NCBI GenBank assembly: GCA_958451615.1
Contig: CAUDQR010000037.1
Location: 1-11,162 of the forward strand
Origin: an uncultured Collinsella sp.
Lineage (GTDB): Bacteria > Actinomycetota > Coriobacteriia > Coriobacteriales > Coriobacteriaceae
DNA: 11,162 bases
Direction of reading: 5' to 3'
Shown: in pieces, positions 6,621 through 11,162 of the stretch
How the letters are laid out: each line of letters opens with the position of its first letter
Position numbering within the stretch: the first letter of the stretch is position 1
Translations under genes and position numbers: made by a program
Notes under the pieces: generated by a model
Told to the model about the DNA's origin: nothing
The model's database searches: none
What the model saw: only the letters and a program-made list of their open reading frames with translations

Positions 6621-7489
6621 GCGAGACGAATGCGACGCCCGCAACCGAGGCGGCATCGTCCGACACCCAGGACTTTTTGTCGAGCGTGGGGGAGAGCGAG
6701 AAACGTGTTCGCGTGAGCGGCAAGGCCGTGAGCGACGAGGTCGTGCTCTCCACCAAGGACGTCAACGTGTACTATGGCGACCACCATGCGCTGCACAATA
6801 CGTCGCTCGACTTCCACAAGGGTGAGATCACGGCGCTCATCGGGCCTTCGGGCTGCGGCAAGTCGACCTTCTTGCGTAGCCTCAACCTGATGAATCGCGA
6901 GATTCGCCGCTGTCGCGTGGAGGGCGAGATCAACTACCGCGGGCGCAACGTGAACACCAAGACCGAGAACACGTACGAGCTGCGTCGCTCCATCGGCATG
7001 GTGTTCCAGCAGCCAAACCCCTTCCGCAAGTCCATTCGCGACAACATCACCTTTGCGCCCAAGCGCCACGGCATCACCGACCGTGACGAGCTCGACCGCA
7101 TGGTCGAGGAAAGTCTGCGCGGTGCCGCGCTGTGGGACGAGGTCAAAGACAAGCTCGACAAGAGCGCCTACGCGCTTTCGGGCGGTCAGCAGCAGCGTCT
7201 GTGCATTGCGCGCACGCTGGCGCTCAACCCCGACGTAATCCTGTTTGACGAGCCCTGCTCGGCGCTCGACCCCATCTCGACGCTGGCGATCGAGGACCTC
7301 ATGTCGTCGATCGTGGCCGACCGCGCCATCGTCATCGTGACGCACAACATGGAGCAGGCGTCGCGCGTGTCCAACCGCACGGCGTTTTTCTACATGGGCG
7401 ATATGGTCGAGTACGACGAGACCGACGAGATTTTCCAACGGCCCAAGGATAAGCGGCTGAATGATTACCTCACCGGCATGTTCTCCTAG
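6617..7489 (+). CDS. pstB: Phosphate import ATP-binding protein PstB
   Basis: The 290-aa product is the cytoplasmic ATPase that powers PstC-PstA. The Walker A motif is GPSGCGKST (76-84), the Q loop FQQPNPF (130-136, Gln131), the signature LSGGQQQR (187-194), Walker B VILFDEP (207-213) with a D loop in SALDP, and the switch His243 in VTHNM. FQQPNPF and DEPCSALDPIST are hallmarks of PstB. About 40 acidic, Ser/Ala-rich residues precede the domain, longer than in most PstB proteins (about 250-260 aa). The start is ATG at 6617, overlapping the pstA stop; AAGGAGG at 6599-6605 lies 11 bases upstream, a rather long spacing. The operon ends here at the 7545-7583 terminator, without phoU. Confidence 0.95.
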   Translation: MSETNATPATEAASSDTQDFLSSVGESEKRVRVSGKAVSDEVVLSTKDVNVYYGDHHALHNTSLDFHKGEITALIGPSGCGKSTFLRSLNLMNREIRRCRVEGEINYRGRNVNTKTENTYELRRSIGMVFQQPNPFRKSIRDNITFAPKRHGITDRDELDRMVEESLRGAALWDEVKDKLDKSAYALSGGQQQRLCIARTLALNPDVILFDEPCSALDPISTLAIEDLMSSIVADRAIVIVTHNMEQASRVSNRTAFFYMGDMVEYDETDEIFQRPKDKRLNDYLTGMFS

Positions 7490-7507
7490 TCCGGGACATG
7501 CTTGAGG

Positions 7508-7533
7508 CCCGCGGCGGCCACGGTTGCCGCGGG
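7508..7533. repeat. GC-rich hairpin after pstB
   Basis: CCCGCGGC (7508-7515) pairs perfectly with GCCGCGGG (7526-7533) around a 10-base loop, 19 bases after the pstB stop and 12 bases before the main terminator. It has no T tract, so on its own it is not a terminator. It may protect the 3' end of the pst mRNA. Confidence 0.4.
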
Positions 7534-7544
7534 ACTGATTGGAG

Positions 7545-7583
7545 AGGCGGGTCATCTCTTGTGGGAGATGGCCCGCCTTTTTG
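7545..7583 (+). terminator. Rho-independent terminator of the pst operon
   Basis: GGCGGGTCATCTC (7546-7558) pairs with GAGATGGCCCGCC (7565-7577) over 13 bp with one G-T wobble and a 6-base loop; A7545-T7578 extends it. TTTTT (7578-7582) follows. This is a textbook intrinsic terminator 56 bases after the pstB stop and marks the end of the operon. Confidence 0.88.
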
Positions 7584-7607
7584 TGTTGTGTGCTGGTGCG
7601 CTTGCCC

Positions 7608-7648
7608 AAAACCACCACGAAGGCGCCCGTCCCCTTTGTGGTGGTTTT
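7608..7648. repeat. 16-bp stem-loop upstream of the ABC-F gene
   Basis: AAAACCACCACGAAGG (7608-7623) pairs with CCTTTGTGGTGGTTTT (7633-7648) over 16 bp with one G-T wobble and a 9-base loop. With A4 on one side and T4 on the other it resembles a terminator readable in both directions. It ends 44 bases before the ABC-F start. A possible -10 (TATCAT, 7652-7657) follows with no matching -35. The stem may be a second pst terminator, a repeat element, or a leader attenuator; the very short distance to the gene makes the last possible but unproven. Confidence 0.5.
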
Positions 7649-7692
7649 CGCTATCATGGAGAACGTTGAATTTCTACGAAGGAGCAGGGCAT

Positions 7693-9552
7693 ATGGCGAT
7701 TCTTTTGGGATGCGATTCCGTCAGCCTAGAGTTTCCCACCAAGCATATTTTCGATAGCGTGACGCTCGGCGTGGGCGAGGGCGACCGCATTGGTATTGTC
7801 GGTAAAAACGGCGACGGCAAGTCGACGCTGCTGAGCGTGCTCGCCGGCACGCTGGAGCCCGATGACGGACGCGTGACGCACCGCCGCGGCATCACGATCG
7901 GTCTACTCGGCCAAAAGGACCAGCTTGTCGATACCGATACCGTGCATCATGCCGTTGTGGGTGACGCCCCCGAGTACGAGTGGGCGTCGAGCCCCCGTAC
8001 GCGCCAGATCCTCGCCGGCCTCATTAGCGATGTGCCCTGGGAGGGCATGGTAGGCGAGCTCTCGGGCGGTCAGCGCCGCCGCGTGGACCTCGCGCGCCTG
8101 CTGATCGGCGACTATGACGTGCTCATGCTCGATGAGCCCACCAACCATCTGGACATGCGCACCATCAACTGGCTTGCGCGTCACTTAAAGGCCCGCTGGC
8201 AGCGCGGTCAGGGCGCGATGCTCGTGGTCACGCACGATCGCTGGTTCTTGGACGAGGTCTGCACCAGCATGTGGGAGGTTCACGACGGCCAGGTCGATCC
8301 CTTCGAGGGCGGCTATTCGGCATATATCCTGCAGCGCGTGGAACGCGACCGCATGGCCGCGGTTACCGAGGAGCGCCGTCGCAACATGGCACGTAAGGAG
8401 CTCGCGTGGCTGAGCCGCGGTGCCCAGGCGCGCTCCACCAAGCCCAAGTTTCGCGTGGATGCCGCTCGCGAGCTGATCGCCGACGTGCCGCCCGTGCGTG
8501 ACGAGCTGGAGCTCAAGCGCCTGGCCGTGAGCCGCCTGGGCAAGCAGGTTATCGATGTGGTCGACGTGGACGCCGGCTATGCGGATACCGATGGCGCGCC
8601 CAAGCAGGTGCTCAACGACGTGACCTGGCTCATTGGTGCGGGCGACCGCTATGGTCTTTTGGGCGAGAACGGCGCCGGCAAGTCGACTTTGCTCGACGTG
8701 ATCCAGGGCAAGATCGCGCCCCTGCGCGGCCGCGTGAAGATCGGCCAGACGGTGCGCTTTGGCGTGCTGTCGCAGCAGCTCGAGGAGCTCGAACCCTACA
8801 TGGGCGACACGATCCGCGAGGTGCTCAGCCACTATAAGAAGTACTACGTCATTGACGGCAAGGAGACTTCACCCGAGAAGCTCTGCGAGCGTCTGGGCTT
8901 TACGACGCAGCAGCTCTGGAGCCGCATCGGCGATCTTTCGGGCGGCCAGCGCCGTCGCCTGTCGCTGCTGCTGACGATCCTGGACGAGCCCAACGTGCTC
9001 ATCCTGGACGAGCCCGGCAACGACCTGGATACCGACATGCTGGCGATTGTCGAGGACTTGCTGGACGGCTGGCCCGGCACGCTGATTCTGGTGACGCACG
9101 ACCGCTTTTTGATGGAGCGCGTGACCGACCAGCAGTGGGCGCTGCTCGACGGCCACCTGACGCATATGCCCGGCGGCGTCGACCAGTACCTGCGCCTGTG
9201 CAACGCCACCGCCGAGGGCGAGCCCGTGGGTGCACCGAGCGCCAAGACCGGTACGTTCGACACCGGTGCCGCGGCGGCTGCGGCCGAAAAGCCCAAGTCG
9301 AGCGGTCAGCCCAACGGCCTTTCCAATGCCGAGCGCCAAAAGCTCCGTCGTGAGGTGAGCTCGCTCGAGCGCAAGATGGAAACGCAGCGCGCTCGCGTGG
9401 AGGAGGCCGAGGCCGCCATGGCCCAGGTCGATCCCACCAACTACACGGCGCTGGGCGAGCAACAGGCAAAGATCGACGAGGCCCACGCCGCCATGGACGA
9501 GCTGGAGATGGCGTGGCTCGAGGCGAGTGAAAAGCTCGAGGGCGAGGAGTAG
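7693..9552 (+). CDS. ABC-F family ATPase, Uup-like
   Basis: The 619-aa soluble product has two ABC ATPase domains and no membrane segment, which defines the ABC-F class acting on ribosomes. Domain 1 has Walker A GKNGDGKS (37-44), LSGGQ (123-127) and Walker B VLMLDEP (143-149). A charged helical linker (about 205-260) separates it from domain 2, which has Walker A GENGAGKS (324-331), LSGGQ (415-419) and Walker B VLILDEP (435-441). The C-terminus (about 545-616) is a charged coiled coil as in Uup. Domain 2 has DEPGND where ABC-F proteins usually have DEPTND/N. The start is ATG at 7693 because AAGGAG (7679-7684) lies 8 bases upstream; the frame is open further up but runs through the pst terminator. 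The Cof-type gene follows after 6 bases. An antibiotic-resistance role cannot be excluded, but the coiled coil favours Uup. Confidence 0.88.
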   Translation: MAILLGCDSVSLEFPTKHIFDSVTLGVGEGDRIGIVGKNGDGKSTLLSVLAGTLEPDDGRVTHRRGITIGLLGQKDQLVDTDTVHHAVVGDAPEYEWASSPRTRQILAGLISDVPWEGMVGELSGGQRRRVDLARLLIGDYDVLMLDEPTNHLDMRTINWLARHLKARWQRGQGAMLVVTHDRWFLDEVCTSMWEVHDGQVDPFEGGYSAYILQRVERDRMAAVTEERRRNMARKELAWLSRGAQARSTKPKFRVDAARELIADVPPVRDELELKRLAVSRLGKQVIDVVDVDAGYADTDGAPKQVLNDVTWLIGAGDRYGLLGENGAGKSTLLDVIQGKIAPLRGRVKIGQTVRFGVLSQQLEELEPYMGDTIREVLSHYKKYYVIDGKETSPEKLCERLGFTTQQLWSRIGDLSGGQRRRLSLLLTILDEPNVLILDEPGNDLDTDMLAIVEDLLDGWPGTLILVTHDRFLMERVTDQQWALLDGHLTHMPGGVDQYLRLCNATAEGEPVGAPSAKTGTFDTGAAAAAAEKPKSSGQPNGLSNAERQKLRREVSSLERKMETQRARVEEAEAAMAQVDPTNYTALGEQQAKIDEAHAAMDELEMAWLEASEKLEGEE

Positions 9553-9558
9553 GCGAGG

Positions 9559-10329
9559 ATGATCAAGGCCGCGTTTTTTGATATCGACGGCACGCTGCTG
9601 AGCTTTGAGACGCACCGGATTCCGGCGTCGGCGCAGCAGGTGCTCGACAGCTTTCACGAGCAGGGGATTGCGTGCGTCATTGCCACGGGTCGCCCGACCT
9701 ACCAGATGCCCGATTGGCTGTTCGATCTTGGTTGGGATGCGTACATTACGCTTTCGGGCCAGCACTGTTTTGATGCCGAGGGCGTTTACCGTAGCTGCCC
9801 GATCGATCCGGACGACGTTGCGGTGATTGTGGACCAGGTGGCCGAGGGGCGCTACGACTCGCTGTGCATGCAGGGCGAGAACTCGTTTGTGAACCGCCTG
9901 TCCGAGCGCGTGGTGACGGCCGGCAGCAACGCGGGAATTGTCTACCACGAGGAGCCGTTTGAGCACGCCTTTGACGCGCCGGTCTACCAGTTTTGCGCCT
10001 TTGTGGATCCGGCCGACGAGCATATCGTGACCGACGCCGTGTCGCATTCGCTCACCACGCGCTGGTGCGACCTGTTCTGCGACATTATTCCCGCTAACGG
10101 CGGCAAGGACCTGGGTGTGGCAGCGACGCTGGAGCGCCTGGGTGTCGACGCGAGCGAGGCGATCGCCTTTGGCGACGGCGAGAACGACCTGTCGATGTTC
10201 TCGGCCGTGGGCACGAGTGTGGCCATGGGCAACGCGCAGGATCCCGTGAAGGCCGCAGCGACCTACGTGACGACCGCCGTAGACGACGACGGCATCTACA
10301 ACGCCGCCGAGCACTTTGGCCTGCTATAG
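9559..10329 (+). CDS. Cof-type HAD-superfamily hydrolase (subfamily IIB)
   Basis: The 256-aa product is a cytoplasmic sugar-phosphate-type phosphatase of the Cof/YidA group. Motif I is FFDIDGTLL with Asp8 and Asp10, motif II is ATGR with Thr43, the C2-type cap spans about 80-180, Lys183 in GGKD is motif III and GDGENDLSM (205-213) is motif IV with Asp206 and Asp210. All catalytic residues are present. The N-terminal NTPase-like core and the cap between motifs II and III fit class IIB. The start is ATG at 9559, 6 bases after the ABC-F stop; AGGAG (9545-9549), inside the end of that gene, lies 9 bases upstream, so the two genes are very probably one transcript. The physiological substrate is unknown; Cof proteins are often promiscuous. 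Confidence 0.9.
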   Translation: MIKAAFFDIDGTLLSFETHRIPASAQQVLDSFHEQGIACVIATGRPTYQMPDWLFDLGWDAYITLSGQHCFDAEGVYRSCPIDPDDVAVIVDQVAEGRYDSLCMQGENSFVNRLSERVVTAGSNAGIVYHEEPFEHAFDAPVYQFCAFVDPADEHIVTDAVSHSLTTRWCDLFCDIIPANGGKDLGVAATLERLGVDASEAIAFGDGENDLSMFSAVGTSVAMGNAQDPVKAAATYVTTAVDDDGIYNAAEHFGLL

Positions 10330-10372
10330 CTACGGATTCGGCACTTGGGGACGTTCCTTTTGCGCCGGCAGT

Positions 10373-10411
10373 CGGGGGCACTCCTTGCGGGGCGTGTCCC
10401 CGCTTTGTTTT
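10373..10411 (+). terminator. Probable terminator after the Cof-type gene
   Basis: CGGGGGCAC (10373-10381) pairs with GTGTCCCCG (10394-10402) over 9 bp with one wobble and a 12-base loop, followed by CTTTGTTTT (10403-10411). This is a reasonable intrinsic terminator 44 bases after the stop. The segment before it carries a related GGGGAC motif (GGGGACGTTCC, 10348-10358), so the unit may also be part of a repeated intergenic module. Confidence 0.6.
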
Positions 10412-10459
10412 CGTCCCGTGCGTTTTGTGAAACACGGTTAACTTTTTAGACAACGTAGT

Positions 10460-10502
10460 AAGACATAGGCAACTTTTGCGGTAAAGTAAATCAAGCAAAA
10501 GT
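10460..10502 (+). promoter_or_regulatory. Candidate promoter and operator of the metalloregulator gene
   Basis: AAGACA (10460-10465) and TAAAGT (10482-10487), 16 bases apart, make a weak -35/-10 pair (each 4/6). ACTTTTGC (10472-10479) and GCAAAAGT (10495-10502) form a perfect 8-bp inverted repeat whose centre falls on the -10. Repressors of the DtxR/MntR family bind palindromes over promoters and often control their own gene, so self-regulation is a natural guess. The half-site spacing of 15 bases is wide for one dimer. Confidence 0.35.
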
Positions 10503-10541
10503 ATCCAAAGGCTAACTAGAAGCCATCGCGAAAGGCGGCCC

Positions 10542-10931
10542 ATGGCCCTACGTGAATCTGGAGAAGACTATCTCGAATCGATCTACGTTCTGTCGCAGCG
10601 CCAAGGCACGGTGCGCTCAATCGACGTCTCTGAATACCTGGGTGTGACCAAGGCGAGCGTCTCTAAAGCCATGGCGACGCTGGAGAACAACGGCTATGTC
10701 GAAATGGGTAAACGCGACGTTCATCTGACGGAGCGTGGCCTGGAGGTCGCTCGCCAAATGTGGGAGCGCCATTGCTTTTTTGTTGGGCTGCTCGAGGACG
10801 CAGGCGTTTCGGAAGAGGTTGCCTCACAAGAGGGGTGTCACATGGAGCACTGCCTGAGCGAGGAAAGCTTTGAGAAGTTGAGGGCGATGTTGAGCCGGGA
10901 CGGCACATCGGCCCCAACAATGACCGACTAA
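10542..10931 (+). CDS. DtxR/MntR-family metal-dependent transcriptional regulator
   Basis: The 129-aa product has an N-terminal winged helix (about 4-66: ESGEDYLESIY, then DVSEYLGVTKASVSKAMATLENNGYV with the recognition helix near 36-48, then the wing up to HLTERG). A metal-binding dimerisation domain (about 67-117) follows. There is no C-terminal SH3-like domain, so it is MntR-sized (MntR about 142 aa). By alignment the metal ligands would be Asp9, Glu12, His77, Cys99, Glu102 and His103. Asp at position 9 is as in MntR, whereas Cys at 99 is as in DtxR/IdeR. It probably represses metal uptake genes when Mn(II) or Fe(II) is plentiful; which metal is uncertain. The start is ATG at 10542, with GAAAGG 6 bases upstream. 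It stands alone, with no transporter next to it in the window. Confidence 0.88.
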   Translation: MALRESGEDYLESIYVLSQRQGTVRSIDVSEYLGVTKASVSKAMATLENNGYVEMGKRDVHLTERGLEVARQMWERHCFFVGLLEDAGVSEEVASQEGCHMEHCLSEESFEKLRAMLSRDGTSAPTMTD

Positions 10932-10951
10932 CGTTCCCCCAGTAGCGCGCC

Positions 10952-10970
10952 GTTCGCGCAAAGCGCGAAC
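10952..10970. repeat. Perfect GTTCGCGC hairpin after the metalloregulator
   Basis: GTTCGCGC (10952-10959) and GCGCGAAC (10963-10970) pair over 8 bp around AAA, 20 bases after the stop. There is no T tract, so an intrinsic terminator is unlikely in the classical form, though it could stabilise the mRNA end. From 10971 to 11103 I see nothing but C- and A-rich non-coding sequence. Confidence 0.4.
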
Positions 10971-11103
10971 CAGCGATCGGGACAGGAGACCCTACCAACC
11001 AAGTCTAACTCAGCCAAGGAACCCCGCCAGCAAGCGATGCCCAAGAACCACCAGCAACGTCATCGCAGGCCGGGACCGGGCTTGGTTTTGAAAACGTCCC
11101 GCA

Positions 11104-11162
11104 GACCAGAAGTGCCCCCGTTCGTAGCTCCGACGGAGCAGAACGGGGGCACTTCATTGGTC
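11104..11162. repeat. 15-bp perfect stem with nested hairpin at the window end
   Basis: GAAGTGCCCCCGTTC (11109-11123) and GAACGGGGGCACTTC (11141-11155) pair without a mismatch. Inside lies GCTCCG (11127-11132) facing CGGAGC (11134-11139). Outside, GACCA (11104-11108) and TGGTC (11158-11162) extend the symmetry across a 2-base bulge, reaching the last base of the window. There is no T tract on either side. The nested two-hairpin design resembles the element at 3557-3625, although the sequence differs. It could serve as a terminator between genes or be a palindromic repeat element. Confidence 0.5.

Noticed and set aside
5667..6656. 329-codon minus-strand open frame opposite pstA
   Set aside because: His/Gln/Asp-rich mirror of membrane-protein codons, with no domain or ribosome binding site evidence.
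6485..7657. 390-codon minus-strand open frame opposite pstB
   Set aside because: Shadow of pstB; it also runs through the pst terminator and has no motif.
7498..7692. Upstream extension of the ABC-F frame by 65 codons
   Set aside because: It would translate through the pst terminator and the 7608-7648 stem, and the residues do not resemble ABC-F; ATG 7693 has a good ribosome binding site.
8869..10314. 481-codon minus-strand open frame opposite the ABC-F and Cof-type genes
   Set aside because: It spans two well-supported genes, is rich in His/Arg/Leu as expected for a shadow frame, and has no family motif.
10663..10998. 111-codon minus-strand frame opposite the metalloregulator
   Set aside because: Antisense shadow with Pro/Arg/Ser-rich sequence and no motif.
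1..11162. CRISPR arrays, tRNA genes, transposase genes, toxin-antitoxin or defence genes
   Set aside because: I looked for regularly spaced repeats, cloverleaf patterns and typical protein motifs and saw none.

Overview
The window is a compact, GC-rich bacterial chromosome segment with short intergenic gaps, strong AGGAGG/AAAGG-type ribosome binding sites and one ATGA-type gene overlap. GC content, codon use, gene content and the Tat-type lipoprotein suggest an actinomycetotal gut anaerobe of the Coriobacteriia, most like Collinsella. This is inference from style, as no marker gene such as rRNA is present.

Layout: (1) 1-338 has no gene but holds a chain of inverted repeats. (2) A DegV-family fatty-acid-binding protein lies on the minus strand (339-1199), and its terminator overlaps its last codons. 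(3) A divergent AT-rich spacer leads to a plus-strand pair: a HAD phosphatase (1356-2018) and a PepV-type M20 dipeptidase (2073-3509). (4) A long, nearly perfect stem-loop (3557-3625) closes that unit. (5) The phosphate ABC importer operon pstS-pstC-pstA-pstB (3829-7489) follows a candidate PHO-box-like 11-bp direct repeat and ends at a strong terminator (7545-7583). No phoU or phosphate two-component system is present in the window. (6) A Uup-like ABC-F ATPase (7693-9552) is followed 6 nt later by a Cof-type HAD hydrolase (9559-10329). (7) A small DtxR/MntR-family metalloregulator (10542-10931) has an inverted repeat over its candidate promoter. (8) The end of the window is non-coding and finishes in a 15-bp perfect stem with a smaller hairpin inside.

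How the genes work together: PstS, PstC, PstA and PstB form one high-affinity phosphate importer, namely a membrane-anchored binding protein, two permeases and an ATPase. The other genes are housekeeping: lipid binding, phosphatases, peptide breakdown, ribosome-associated ATPase and metal sensing. I found no convincing new defence, mobile or biosynthetic system. The most unusual material is in the intergenic DNA, where nearly every gap carries long stem-loops. Two of them share the end sequence AGTTGCGGYG...CRCCGCAACT and may belong to a repeat family. Other points of note are the Tat-plus-lipobox PstS, the PHO-box candidate, and a regulator whose metal site mixes MntR and DtxR residues.
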